Shown here piece by piece: positions 8,370-17,886 of a DNA stretch of 64,000 bases. The translations under genes and the position numbers were made by a program. The stretch is taken from the NCBI RefSeq assembly GCF_017873395.1, contig NZ_JAGGKC010000014.1:28572-92571 (forward strand), read 5' to 3'. Under the pieces are notes generated by a model, which saw only the letters and a program-made list of their open reading frames with translations, had not been told where the DNA came from and did not search any database. Within the stretch, counting starts at the first letter, position 1; each line of letters begins with the position of its first letter. The stretch comes from Youngiibacter multivorans (GTDB lineage Bacteria; Bacillota; Clostridia; Clostridiales; Clostridiaceae).

Positions 8370-8640
8370 AAAAAGCCCTTGTCCTACATAGGACAAAGAC
8401 AAAGTCTCTGCGGTACCACCCAAATTGCGATAAATCGCCGCTCGTTCTACACACCTTCATGCGCGCTCACTTTGAAACGGGTCGAGATCCCGGCTTGCAT
8501 ACTGCCATTATTGGTTTCTGCATCGCCCTCATGAGTCCATTCGCAGAGGTCCTAGCACCGCAATCACACCATCTGCGGCTCTCTTTGGAAAGGAAACTTC
8601 TGTTACTTCTCTCAATCAAAGGTTTTAGTATTAAATTGGT
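8370..8640 (-). promoter_or_regulatory. T-box riboswitch, tryptophan specifier (UGG)
   Basis: Read on the minus strand, the leader has the T-box bulge GGGTGGTACCGC (8421-8410), which pairs with the tRNA acceptor end. Upstream, in the specifier loop context GAA-TGG-ACTCATGAG, the specifier is TGG (8539-8537), i.e. tRNA-Trp. AGAGAAGTAAC near 8610 marks the base of stem I. Downstream a terminator stem TTGTCC/GGACAA is followed by GGGCTTTTTTT (8402-8370). Uncharged tRNA-Trp would favour antitermination and expression of the TrpB-like gene. Motifs and order match the class; the specifier assignment rests on the flanking consensus. Confidence 0.9.
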
Positions 8641-8780
8641 TAACTATGATGATAATCCAGAGTGAAGTGTTTGTCAATGAGGAACTTTTGTGCTTCATAG
8701 GAGCGCAGAGCTGGGATTTTTTGCTCACGGGAGTTTGACACCTGCCAGATATTAATGTAACATCGAGTCATAACGGAATA

Positions 8781-8918
8781 TGTGGGGAGCTTGTGTGCAG
8801 GCTGAGAGGAAGTAATCAACTTCGACCCTGGAACCTGATTTGGATAATGCCAACGTAGGGAAAGCTTTCACACAGTAGATATGTGGGATGACCTTATAGG
8901 ACATCCCGCTTTTTTTTA
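8781..8918 (+). promoter_or_regulatory. TPP riboswitch (THI element) with terminator
   Basis: The conserved CAGGCTGAGA (8798-8808 region), GACCCTGGAACCTGATTTGG and ATAATGCCAACGTAGGGAA segments are present in order, closed by TGTGGGGAGC and GCTTTCACACA. A terminator stem GTGGGATG/CATCCCGC (8883-8910) with a run of eight T follows. TPP binding should stop transcription of the downstream thiamin operon. Confidence 0.95.
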
Positions 8919-8975
8919 TTCCCGCACACAGCATTGTCTTTTGGTACCGGTATTCCAGTAAGAAGGAGTGATCAA

Positions 8976-10172
8976 ATGGGAAATCAGAAGGACCCCGTTT
9001 CAAGTCATGGACTGCTTTGGTTCGGGGCATCAGTATCAATCGCTGAGATACTGACAGGTACATTCATTTCACCACTGGGCTTTTCCAAAGGTATGGCGGC
9101 AGTAATAACCGGACACCTTATAGGAGGAGTGCTTATCTATCTAGCCGGACTCCTTGGAGCAAGGAGCGGGAGAGGGGCAATGGACACTGCCAAGCTTTCC
9201 TTCGGGGAGAAGGGGGCTGCTCTGTTTTCAATTCTCAACGTGCTGCAGCTTATCGGCTGGACAGCAATAATGATAGCCTCAGGGGCGAGTGCGGCGAATC
9301 TTGCAGCAAACGGCGCAGGCGGCTATTCATTATGGAGCCTGGCAATTGGCGTGCTGATACTTGCCTGGCTTGTCATGGGGATGAAGAACCTTGGCAAGGT
9401 CAATATTGTTATAGTGGGAGCGCTTTTCCTAATGACAGTCGCCATAAGCCTAGCAGTATTCAAGGGGGATCCCGGAAGTGCAGCAGGAGGTACCATGTCA
9501 TTCGGTGCAGCGGTGGAGCTGTCAGCTGCCATGCCTCTTTCGTGGCTTCCGCTTGTGGCAGACTATACAAAGGGAGCAGGGAGGAAGAAGGCAGTTTCCC
9601 TCGTTTCAGCCTTTGCCTATACAGCCGGAAGCATATGGATGTATGCCATAGGTCTCGGTGCTGCAGTATTCCTGGGTGAATCAGATATTGCTGTCATAAT
9701 GGCAGGAGCCGGATTTGGAGTGCTTGGGATATATGTGGTCATAGCATCAACTGTAACCACAACGTTCCTGGATGTGTTTTCTGCCGGGGAGAGCTTTACA
9801 TCAATATCCCAATGGCCTGGACGCAAAGCTGTCGCAATAGCAGCCTGCATTCTTGGTACGATCCTTGCTCTTCGCGTCGATGTCTTCAGGTTCGAGGGAT
9901 TCCTTTACCTGATTGGCTCCGTATTCGCTCCAATGGCTGCGATAATGCTGACTGATCACTACATACTTGGCAAGGACAGCTCAGGAGAGTCATTTAATTT
10001 TCTGAACCTTGCCCTTTGGGCAGCAGGCTTCATGGTCTACAGGCTATTCATGTCTATGGACACTATACTGGGAAGCACACTTCCGGTAATGGGACTTATA
10101 AGCCTTGCGACTATTATGATGAATGGAGGAATTCAATATGTCAAAAATGCATCTGGAAAAGAACAGGCTTAA
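8976..10172 (+). CDS. cytX: Hydroxymethylpyrimidine transporter CytX
   Basis: A membrane permease of the NCS1 (cytosine/purine/uracil/thiamin) family, 398 residues with about 12 hydrophobic segments. TPP-riboswitch control and direct coupling to thiM, thiE and thiD point to uptake of the HMP pyrimidine moiety, the role assigned to CytX. Conserved family stretches include ASVSIAEILTGTFISPLG near the N-terminus and AMPLSWLPLVADY in the middle. The ATG at 8976 follows AAGGAG (8963-8968); the longer frame from 8934 starts inside the riboswitch terminator region and is not likely. Its 3' end overlaps thiM by 35 bp, so the two are translationally coupled. Confidence 0.88.
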   Translation: MGNQKDPVSSHGLLWFGASVSIAEILTGTFISPLGFSKGMAAVITGHLIGGVLIYLAGLLGARSGRGAMDTAKLSFGEKGAALFSILNVLQLIGWTAIMIASGASAANLAANGAGGYSLWSLAIGVLILAWLVMGMKNLGKVNIVIVGALFLMTVAISLAVFKGDPGSAAGGTMSFGAAVELSAAMPLSWLPLVADYTKGAGRKKAVSLVSAFAYTAGSIWMYAIGLGAAVFLGESDIAVIMAGAGFGVLGIYVVIASTVTTTFLDVFSAGESFTSISQWPGRKAVAIAACILGTILALRVDVFRFEGFLYLIGSVFAPMAAIMLTDHYILGKDSSGESFNFLNLALWAAGFMVYRLFMSMDTILGSTLPVMGLISLATIMMNGGIQYVKNASGKEQA

Positions 10173-10962
10173 GAATCCGCTTGTACACTGCATCACGAAC
10201 TATGTCACAGTCAACGATGTTGCCAACATGCTCATAGCATGCGGAGGAGCTCCGATAATGGCGGATGAGGCGGCTGAGGTCGAGGAAATGACAGCCATAT
10301 GCGATGCGCTTGTGCTTAACATAGGCACCCTCAATGAGAGGACTGTCGACTCGATGATGCTGGCTGGGAGGAAGGCTTCAGAGCTTGGTCACCCGGTGGT
10401 TCTTGACCCGGTTGGAGCCGGAGCCACGAAGCTGAGGACAGAGACTGCCCTTAAGCTTATCAAAGAAATACCGATGGCGGTCATAAGAGGAAACATTTCG
10501 GAGATCATGACGCTCTATCACGGTACAGGCAGCACCAAGGGTGTGGATGCCAGCATAGGTGATACTGTTACTGAAGATAACCTGGATGAGAAGATAAGCC
10601 TCGCCAGAGGGCTTTCAAAGAATACAGGGGCAGTTGTCGCGATAACAGGTGCAATAGACATCATCGCTGATGGTACAGCAGCTTATATCGTCAGGAACGG
10701 TCATCCGATGATGTCGAAGGTATCAGGAACCGGGTGCATGCTTACAGCTGTAATCGCATCTTATGTGTCAGCAAATCCTGAAGAAATGGCTGGAGCATGT
10801 GCCACGGCCATAGCAGCCATGGGCCTTTCAGGCGAGATCGCATATGAGCGTCTGATGAAGTCAGGTGGAGGTCCCTCAACCTACAGGTCTTTTATCATCG
10901 ATGCCATGGGAAACATGACTTCAACTGAACTCGAAGGAGGGATGAAGATTGAGGTTAGATAA
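10138..10962 (+). CDS. thiM: Hydroxyethylthiazole kinase ThiM
   Basis: Phosphorylates 4-methyl-5-hydroxyethylthiazole, a salvage step of thiamin synthesis, in the cytosol. The 274 residues match the family. Motifs include NPLVHCITNYVTVNDVAN at the N-terminus, LDPVGAGAT, and the ribokinase-like C-terminal SGTGCMLTAVIA with its anion hole. The start at 10138 follows GGAGGAATTCAAT; it lies within the end of cytX. thiE begins 14 bp before this gene ends. Placement after a TPP riboswitch with ThiE and ThiD agrees with a salvage-only operon. Confidence 0.95.
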   Translation: MSKMHLEKNRLKNPLVHCITNYVTVNDVANMLIACGGAPIMADEAAEVEEMTAICDALVLNIGTLNERTVDSMMLAGRKASELGHPVVLDPVGAGATKLRTETALKLIKEIPMAVIRGNISEIMTLYHGTGSTKGVDASIGDTVTEDNLDEKISLARGLSKNTGAVVAITGAIDIIADGTAAYIVRNGHPMMSKVSGTGCMLTAVIASYVSANPEEMAGACATAIAAMGLSGEIAYERLMKSGGGPSTYRSFIIDAMGNMTSTELEGGMKIEVR

Positions 10963-11587
10963 GCACAGCCTCCTGCTGTATGCCGTGACAGACCGGAGGG
11001 ATTTAGGTGATATGGAGCTTGCCGAGGCTGTAAGGCTTGCGATTGAAGGTGGTACAACCATGATACAGCTAAGGGAAAAGGACCTGAGTTCAGAGGAGTA
11101 TGCGAAGCTTGGTCTAGGTATTCTCGATGTATGCAGAAGGAGTGGTGTGCCGCTGATAGTTAATGATGATGTTGAAGCTGCGCTTATGCTGGAGGCAGAA
11201 GGTGTCCATGTGGGGCAAAGCGACCTTGATGCGAAAAGTGTAAGAGAAATCATAGGAGGAAGGATGATCCTTGGGGTTTCAGCCGAGACTGTTGAGCAGG
11301 CAAGGAAGGCTGAGGCTGAAGGCGCTGACTATATCGGAGTAGGAGCAATGTTTTCAACCTCAACCAAGTCGGATGCAGGTTTAGTGGATATCGAGACGCT
11401 GCGGGACATTTGCTCCAGCGTTTCCATTCCTGTTGTCGCAATAGGAGGAATTTCAAAGGACAACCTGCATCTGCTGGCAGGTACTGGTATAGCTGGCATT
11501 TCGGTGGTGTCAGCGATCTTTTCCGCAAAGTGCCCTAAAAAGGCGGCTAAGGAGCTTGCTGCAGGAATGGAGGTGTTGTTGACTTGA
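10949..11587 (+). CDS. thiE: Thiamine-phosphate synthase ThiE
   Basis: Condenses HMP pyrophosphate and thiazole phosphate to thiamin phosphate. The 212-residue TIM barrel shows YAVTDRR, GGTTMIQLREKD (pyrophosphate contacts), LIVNDDVEAAL, GVHVGQSDL and the phosphate-binding VVAIGGIS. The start is TTG at 10949, 8 bp after GAAGGAGGG, overlapping the end of thiM by 14 bp. The next gene begins 4 bp before its stop. Confidence 0.94.
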   Translation: MRLDKHSLLLYAVTDRRDLGDMELAEAVRLAIEGGTTMIQLREKDLSSEEYAKLGLGILDVCRRSGVPLIVNDDVEAALMLEAEGVHVGQSDLDAKSVREIIGGRMILGVSAETVEQARKAEAEGADYIGVGAMFSTSTKSDAGLVDIETLRDICSSVSIPVVAIGGISKDNLHLLAGTGIAGISVVSAIFSAKCPKKAAKELAAGMEVLLT

Positions 11588-12225
11588 AGATCAAGGGAGT
11601 TATATTGGACCTTGACGGTACAATAATTGATTCGATGGGAATGTGGAAGAATCTGGGAGAGAAGTTCCTTGTAGGGCTGGGAATAAGGCCTGAAGAAGGA
11701 TTGTCTCTGATCCTTGCTCCCATGGGTATTGGGGAGGCATGTGAATACCTTAGGAAAAAGTATGCTCTGCCGATGAATGATAAGGAAATATATGAGGGAA
11801 TCCTGTCATTGATTGAGGAAGGATACACAAGGACTCTGCAGCTTAAGCCATATGCTGCAGAGTTCCTCGAAAGGCTGAGGGCTATGGGTGTGAAGGCGGT
11901 AGCAGCCACTGCAACAGACAGAGCCCTTGCAGAGGCTGCACTTAAAAGGCTCGGTGTAATAGACCTGTTTTCCGGTTTGATAACCGAGCGTGAAGCAGGG
12001 GCAACCAAGAAGGAGCCGGAAATCTTCCTAAGGGCTCTCAACATCCTTGGCACGTCAATCGAGGAGACCGCAGTCTTCGAGGATGCGCTTCATGCGCTGA
12101 GGACAGCCAAAAAAGCAGGATTCATTACTGTCGCTGTGGAGGATGAAGCAAGCCATGGTGAGCTGAAGGAGATAATCAGGGTCGCGGATGTATATATTGA
12201 AACGCTGGCTGACTGGAGGTTTTAA
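11584..12225 (+). CDS. HAD-superfamily phosphatase in the thiamin operon
   Basis: HAD hydrolase, 213 residues: motif I DLDGTIIDS near residue 9 supplies the nucleophile, a cap with four helices follows, then motif II ATATD, a lysine in TKKEPE and motif IV VFEDALHAL. It starts with TTG at 11584, overlapping thiE by 4 bp, and ends 1 bp before thiD, so it is certainly co-translated with thiamin genes. I infer a phosphatase acting on a thiamin-related phosphate, for example thiamin phosphate or a damaged HMP phosphate. Family members in this position vary and the substrate is not readable from the sequence. No thiL or thiN occurs in the window. Confidence 0.8.
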   Translation: MKIKGVILDLDGTIIDSMGMWKNLGEKFLVGLGIRPEEGLSLILAPMGIGEACEYLRKKYALPMNDKEIYEGILSLIEEGYTRTLQLKPYAAEFLERLRAMGVKAVAATATDRALAEAALKRLGVIDLFSGLITEREAGATKKEPEIFLRALNILGTSIEETAVFEDALHALRTAKKAGFITVAVEDEASHGELKEIIRVADVYIETLADWRF

Positions 12226-12226
12226 A

Positions 12227-13033
12227 ATGATAAAGGTATTGACGATTGCGGGCTCTGATTGCAGCGGAGGAGCTGGAATACAGGCTGACATAAAGACTAT
12301 GACTGCGCTTGGGGCGTATGCCATGAGCGCGGTTACGGCACTCACTGCACAGAATACTACAGGAGTATATGGGATTCTTGAATCTGACCCGGAGTTCCTT
12401 TCTCTTCAGCTTGATTGTATATTCAGGGATATATACCCGGATGCAGTGAAGATAGGCATGGTGTCTAACAGGGAGCTCATCTGTGTGATAGCAGGAAAGC
12501 TCAGGGAGTATGGAGCCAAGAACATCGTGGTTGACCCGGTCATGGTTTCAACCAGCGGAAGCAGTCTCCTCGGTAATGGCGCTGAGGTTTCTCTGGTGAA
12601 AGAACTTATGCCGCTTGCTGACCTGGTCACTCCAAACATTCCTGAAGCTGAGAAGATTACAGGAATGAAGATAAACAATAAGACTGATATGGAAATGGCC
12701 GCTAAGGCGATTTCTGATATGATTCCGGGGTGGGTGCTGTTAAAGGGTGGGCACCTTAATGGGAGTGCGGATGATCTTCTATGCAGGAAGAATGAATTCA
12801 TTTGGATCAGTGGTAAACGGATAGACAGCAATAACACCCATGGGACAGGCTGCACATTATCCTCAGCACTGGCCGTAGGACTCGCAAGCGGAATGACTGT
12901 TGAAGAGAGCGCAATAATGGCCAAAAAATATGTCGCAGGAGCTCTGGGCACCGGCCTGGATCTGGGAAAAGGAAGCGGACCTCTGAACCATTGCTTCGAT
13001 ATTGAAAGAGTCCTTCGTACAGGTACGTACTAA
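12227..13033 (+). CDS. thiD: HMP/HMP-phosphate kinase ThiD
   Basis: Phosphorylates hydroxymethylpyrimidine twice to the pyrophosphate used by ThiE. The 268-residue ribokinase-fold protein starts TIAGSDCSGGAGIQADIKT and carries VDPVMVSTSG, TPNIPEAE, LLKGGH and the catalytic GTGCTLSSALAVGLA. The ATG at 12227 follows GGAGGTT and sits 1 bp after the HAD stop; the frame could extend to 12188 but without a ribosome binding site. With CytX and ThiM it completes uptake and salvage of both thiamin halves; thiC and thiG are absent here. Confidence 0.95.
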   Translation: MIKVLTIAGSDCSGGAGIQADIKTMTALGAYAMSAVTALTAQNTTGVYGILESDPEFLSLQLDCIFRDIYPDAVKIGMVSNRELICVIAGKLREYGAKNIVVDPVMVSTSGSSLLGNGAEVSLVKELMPLADLVTPNIPEAEKITGMKINNKTDMEMAAKAISDMIPGWVLLKGGHLNGSADDLLCRKNEFIWISGKRIDSNNTHGTGCTLSSALAVGLASGMTVEESAIMAKKYVAGALGTGLDLGKGSGPLNHCFDIERVLRTGTY

Positions 13034-13176
13034 TAAGAATTTTGACATTTGAAGGTTCGTATTGCAAAAACATGAAAAATGAATCCCTAAATGAAGGTAA
13101 AATTGCATGATGATAGGCAATTATCAAAATTAAAGCGAATTTAATCATAAATCATTAATATTTTGTAAAATAAATA

Positions 13177-13205
13177 TTGAATTGCCATAACCTCTGGTAT
13201 ACAAT
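13177..13205 (+). promoter_or_regulatory. Probable sigma-A promoter of gltBD
   Basis: TTGAAT (13177-13182), a 17-bp spacer and TACAAT (13200-13205) give a start near 13212. The leader of about 70 bp contains a GGTGG/CCATCC hairpin (13225-13245) with no T-tract. The rest of the 13034-13283 gap is AT-rich with no gene. Confidence 0.6.
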
Positions 13206-13283
13206 TTTACGTATCAATCATTAAGGTGGATAAAACCATCCTTATGGTGGAATTATTCTAACGACGAGTTAGGGAGACAAAGG

Positions 13284-16200
13284 GTGAGGAATATGGAGCA
13301 TGGGTTACCGAAGAAGCAGGGGTTGTACGACCCTCAGTTCGAACACGATGCCTGCGGGATGGGATTTGTCGTAAATATCAAGGGAGACAAGTCGCATGAC
13401 ATAATCGACGAGGCGCTTACAGTACTGGAGAACCTTAGCCACAGGGGAGCCGCGGGAGCTGACGAGAAAACCGGAGACGGATCGGGCATACTTGTCCAGA
13501 TACCTCACGATTTTTATAAGCGCGAATGCGAAGTTCTGGGATTCCAGCTGCCTGAGAAAGGCGATTATGGCGTTGGTATGATATTCGCGCACAAATACGA
13601 CGAATTCAGAAGAATTCAGATGGATGCATTCGAAAAGATCGTCAAAGAGGAAGGGCAGAGCATCCTCGGATGGAGAGAAGTCCCTATCGACAAGACGATG
13701 GTTGGCGTTACTGCAAAGAATGTCATGCCAAGATTCATTCAGGTATTCATCGGGAAGAGCGAAGACATAAAGAACGAGAGGGATTTCGAAAGAAAACTCT
13801 ACATTATAAGGAAGCTTGCAGAGAAGGCGATAGTTCCGCTTTGTGAAGACAAGGGAGGCACCTTCTATGTATCGAGCCTTTCGTCAAAGACAATAGTCTA
13901 CAAGGGCATGCTTACAGCTGAGCAGCTGAGGCACTTCTATCTTGACCTTTCAGACCTTGATTTTTCATCGGCTCTGGCCATGGTGCACTCGAGGTTCTCG
14001 ACAAATACATTCCCAAGCTGGGAAAGGGCGCATCCGAACAGGTTCATAGTCCATAACGGCGAGATAAATACCATAAGAGGAAATGTCAACTGGATGAGGG
14101 CAAGGCAGAAGAATATGAAGTCTAAGTACTTCGATGACCTGACAAAGGCTTATCCTATAGTCGATGAGTCAGGAAGCGATTCCGCCATGTTTGACAACAG
14201 CCTTGAATTCCTTCATATGACCGGCAGGACCCTTCCTCATTCTGTAATGATGATGATTCCGGAACCCTGGGAGAAGAACGTCCTCATGTCCAAGGAGAAG
14301 AAGGAGTTCTACAAGTTCAATTCCTTCCTCATGGAGCCTTGGGACGGACCTGCAGCAATGGCCTTCTCTGATGGTGACATCATAGGCGGAGTGCTTGACA
14401 GGAACGGGCTCAGGCCATCAAGGTACTATGTGACCAAGGATGACAGGGTAATCCTGGCATCAGAGGTCGGAGTTGTCGACATCAAGCCTGAGAACATAAA
14501 GTATAAGGGCAGGTTGGAGCCGGGCAGGATGCTGCTCATCGACACCAAGGAAAAGAGGATAATCTCTGATGAGGAGATAAAGCAGAGAGTCTCAACCATA
14601 CATCCTTACGATGAATGGAATGCAAAGCATATCACGAAGCTTGAGGACCTGAGGAATTTCGATGAATTCGAAGAGCCTCATGTTGATGAGCTGCTGAAGC
14701 TTCAGAAGACCTTCGGATATACCTTTGAGGATATCCAGAAGACGATCATCCCCATGGCTGAGAGCGGAGACGACCCGATAGGATCAATGGGCATGGATTC
14801 ACCGCTGGCGGTGCTTTCAGAGAAGCCGCAGCTTCTTTACCTTTACTTCAAGCAGCTTTTCGCCCAGGTCACAAATCCGCCTATCGATGGAATCAGGGAG
14901 GAGCTTGTCACTTCAAGCACCATGCTTCTAGGTGATACCGGAAATCTTCTTAATCCAGACGATTCGGCTTCAGTAAGCATTTCGCTTGAGCATCCGATAC
15001 TCACGAATGAGCAGCTTGCGATACTCAAGAATCAGGATAAGGGCGGCTTCAAGTCTGCCGTGATTCCGATCCTCTTCAAGGCCGCAGGAGGCCCCAGAGC
15101 AATGGAGAAGGCGCTGGACAGGATGTTCAGGGCAGTTGACAAGGCTGTGGAGGATGGAGCAAAGATAATCATCCTTTCAGACAGGGGCGTAAATGAGACA
15201 TATGCACCGATTCCAGCTCTGCTGGCATCTGCAGGTCTTCATAACCATCTCATAAGGAACGAGATAAGGACCAACATGGGAATTGTACTTGAGTCGGGAG
15301 AGCCGAGAGAAGTGCATCATTTCTGTACCCTTCTAGGATACGGAGTTACTGCCATAAATCCATACATGGCATACGAATCAATAAGGGACCTTGCATGCAG
15401 AGATCAGCTTGACGGCCTCACCTATGAGGAAGGCAAGAAGAACTACATAAAGGGCTCGGTCAAGGGAATACTGAAGGTCATAACCAAGATGGGAATCTCT
15501 ACCACAAGGAGCTACCATGGTTCACAGATATTCGAGGCAGTAGGCCTGAGGAAGGACCTCATAGACAAATACTTCGCCAATACCCCATCAAGGGTGGAGG
15601 GAATAGGCCTTGAGCACATAGCCCAGGAAAGCCAGATGAGGCACGAAAGCGCATATGCGCCGAATTCGCCGTTCACGGATACTCTTGAAGTAGGCGGACA
15701 CTTCCAGGTCAAGGATGATGGAGAAGTCCATATGTACAATCCAGAATCCATATACCTGCTGCAGAGAGCGGTAAGGGAGTCGAACTACAAACTGTTCAAG
15801 GATTTCTCGAGAAAGATCAACGATGAGGAGATATTCACTCTGAGAGGCCTTCTGGACTTCAAGATCAATCCTGGCGATACGATTCCGATAGAGGAAGTTG
15901 AATCAGTTGATTCGATAGTGAAGAGATTCAAGACCGGAGCAATGTCCTATGGATCAATAAGCAAAGAGGCTCACGAGTGCCTTGCCATAGCGATGAACAG
16001 GCTCGGAGGAAAGAGCAACACCGGTGAAGGCGGAGAGGATGAGGAGAGATTCCTCGTCATGGAGAACGGAGACAGCAAGAACAGCGCCATAAAGCAGGTG
16101 GCATCAGGAAGATTCGGAGTCACAAGCAATTACCTTGTCAATGCGAGAGAGATACAGATAAAGATGGCTCAAGGCGCAAAGCCTGGTGAAGGTGGTCAGC

Positions 16201-17873
16201 TTCCTGGCAGGAAGGTATACCCTTCGATCGCCAAGACAAGGCATTCAACTCCTGGAGTAGAGCTGATATCGCCGCCACCGCATCATGATATATACTCAAT
16301 AGAAGACCTTGCCGAGCTCATACTTGACTTAAAGAATGCCAACAGGAATGCGAGGATAAACGTCAAGCTGGTATCTGAGGTGGGAGTCGGAACGATTGCT
16401 GCCGGAGTTGCCAAAGGAAAGGCTGACGTCATACTCATATCGGGTTATGACGGAGGTACTGGAGCATCTCCAAGGACAAGCATAAGGAATTCAGGACTTC
16501 CATGGGAGCTTGGACTCGCAGAGACCCATCAGACACTTGTTCTGAACAAGCTGAGGGACAGGGTTGTAGTTGAGACCGACGGAAAGCTTCTTACAGGAAG
16601 AGACGTGGTCATAGCTGCAATGCTTGGTGCCGAGGAGTTCGGATTTGCAACTACGCCGCTCATATCCATGGGCTGCGTTATGATGAGGGTTTGCAACCTG
16701 AACACATGCCCTGTAGGAATTGCAACCCAGGACGAAAGACTGAGGAAGAACTTCACCGGAAAGCCGGAGCATGTAGTTAACTTCATGAGGTTCATCGCCC
16801 AGGAAATGAGGGAATACATGGCCAAGATGGGCTTCAGGTCCATTATTGAGATGGTTGGAAGGACCGACAGGCTAAGGCCGAAAGATAATGTTACCCACTG
16901 GAAGGCATCGCATCTGGACCTTTCCAAGATACTTTACCAGCCGTATGCGGGTGCTGATGTAGGAAGGTACAACACAGTAGCTCAGGACCACAAGCTCGAG
17001 GAATCACTCGATATGAAGAAGCTGCTGAGGATGTGCAAGCCTGCCCTTGAAAACCAGAAGCCAATAAGGGCCAAGCTTAAGATCAACAACGTTGACCGCG
17101 TGGTCGGAACTATTATTGGAAGCGAGATAAGCAAGAGATATGGAGAGGCAGGTCTTCCTGAAGATACCATAAAGCTTACTTTCGTAGGAAGTGCAGGACA
17201 GAGCTTCGGAGCATTCGCACCGAAGGGACTATCTCTTGAGCTTGAGGGAGATTCCAACGACTATATCGGAAAGGGACTTTCAGGCGGAAAGATAGTGGTA
17301 TATCCTCCTAAGACATCTGATTTCGAACCGCATGAGAACATACTTATCGGTAATGTGGCATTCTACGGTGCAACCGAGGGTGAGGCATACATAAGCGGAA
17401 TAGCCGGCGAGAGATTCTGCGTAAGGAACAGCGGAATCAAGGCAGTGGTTGAAGGTGTCGGAGACCATGGCTGCGAATACATGACAGGCGGAAGGGTCGT
17501 AATTCTCGGAAGGACCGGAAGGAACTTCGGAGCGGGAATGTCAGGCGGAATCGCATACATACTCGATTTTGATGAGGTATACTGCAACAAGGGCAAGATC
17601 CTCCTCTGCGGGGTCACCGAGGAGAAGGAGCTCAAGGAGCTTAGGGAAATGATCGAGAAGCATGTTGAAGTTACCGGAAGCCCAAGAGGCAGGATGGTTC
17701 TGGACGACTGGAACAATTACGCTGGAAGGTTCACCAAGGTAATACCTACAGACTACAAGAACATGGTAGAGAGCATAGAGCGGGCTAAGAATGCGGGCTA
17801 CAGAGGCGATGATGCGCTTATGGTTGCATTCTCAGAGAACTTCAAGATTCCGCTTGGCTCGGAATCCAACTAG
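13284..17873 (+). CDS. gltB: Glutamate synthase large subunit
   Basis: Transfers the amide of glutamine to 2-oxoglutarate; works with GltD. At 1529 residues it is full length. An N-terminal class II glutaminase begins after a short propeptide at the catalytic cysteine (HDACGMGF, Cys24). The FMN-binding synthase domain has GAMSYGSISKEAH and SGYDGGTGASPRTS, and the 3Fe-4S cysteines are in CVMMRVCNLNTCPVG. The C-terminal GXGXG beta-helix has repeated G-rich turns (GLSGGKIVVYPP, GMSGGIAYI). The start is GTG 13284 (7 bp after AGGGAGA) or ATG 13293; the sequence does not settle it. gltD follows after 13 bp. The neighbouring convergent glnA-nitR completes a GS/GOGAT cycle. Confidence 0.97.
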   Translation: MRNMEHGLPKKQGLYDPQFEHDACGMGFVVNIKGDKSHDIIDEALTVLENLSHRGAAGADEKTGDGSGILVQIPHDFYKRECEVLGFQLPEKGDYGVGMIFAHKYDEFRRIQMDAFEKIVKEEGQSILGWREVPIDKTMVGVTAKNVMPRFIQVFIGKSEDIKNERDFERKLYIIRKLAEKAIVPLCEDKGGTFYVSSLSSKTIVYKGMLTAEQLRHFYLDLSDLDFSSALAMVHSRFSTNTFPSWERAHPNRFIVHNGEINTIRGNVNWMRARQKNMKSKYFDDLTKAYPIVDESGSDSAMFDNSLEFLHMTGRTLPHSVMMMIPEPWEKNVLMSKEKKEFYKFNSFLMEPWDGPAAMAFSDGDIIGGVLDRNGLRPSRYYVTKDDRVILASEVGVVDIKPENIKYKGRLEPGRMLLIDTKEKRIISDEEIKQRVSTIHPYDEWNAKHITKLEDLRNFDEFEEPHVDELLKLQKTFGYTFEDIQKTIIPMAESGDDPIGSMGMDSPLAVLSEKPQLLYLYFKQLFAQVTNPPIDGIREELVTSSTMLLGDTGNLLNPDDSASVSISLEHPILTNEQLAILKNQDKGGFKSAVIPILFKAAGGPRAMEKALDRMFRAVDKAVEDGAKIIILSDRGVNETYAPIPALLASAGLHNHLIRNEIRTNMGIVLESGEPREVHHFCTLLGYGVTAINPYMAYESIRDLACRDQLDGLTYEEGKKNYIKGSVKGILKVITKMGISTTRSYHGSQIFEAVGLRKDLIDKYFANTPSRVEGIGLEHIAQESQMRHESAYAPNSPFTDTLEVGGHFQVKDDGEVHMYNPESIYLLQRAVRESNYKLFKDFSRKINDEEIFTLRGLLDFKINPGDTIPIEEVESVDSIVKRFKTGAMSYGSISKEAHECLAIAMNRLGGKSNTGEGGEDEERFLVMENGDSKNSAIKQVASGRFGVTSNYLVNAREIQIKMAQGAKPGEGGQLPGRKVYPSIAKTRHSTPGVELISPPPHHDIYSIEDLAELILDLKNANRNARINVKLVSEVGVGTIAAGVAKGKADVILISGYDGGTGASPRTSIRNSGLPWELGLAETHQTLVLNKLRDRVVVETDGKLLTGRDVVIAAMLGAEEFGFATTPLISMGCVMMRVCNLNTCPVGIATQDERLRKNFTGKPEHVVNFMRFIAQEMREYMAKMGFRSIIEMVGRTDRLRPKDNVTHWKASHLDLSKILYQPYAGADVGRYNTVAQDHKLEESLDMKKLLRMCKPALENQKPIRAKLKINNVDRVVGTIIGSEISKRYGEAGLPEDTIKLTFVGSAGQSFGAFAPKGLSLELEGDSNDYIGKGLSGGKIVVYPPKTSDFEPHENILIGNVAFYGATEGEAYISGIAGERFCVRNSGIKAVVEGVGDHGCEYMTGGRVVILGRTGRNFGAGMSGGIAYILDFDEVYCNKGKILLCGVTEEKELKELREMIEKHVEVTGSPRGRMVLDDWNNYAGRFTKVIPTDYKNMVESIERAKNAGYRGDDALMVAFSENFKIPLGSESN

Positions 17874-17886
17874 GGAGGCGAATAAA

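Noticed and set aside
13206..13283. ANTAR-type hairpins or terminator in the gltB leader
   Set aside because: The GGTGG/CCATCC hairpin has no A1-G4 loop and no T-tract follows, so attenuation is not supported.
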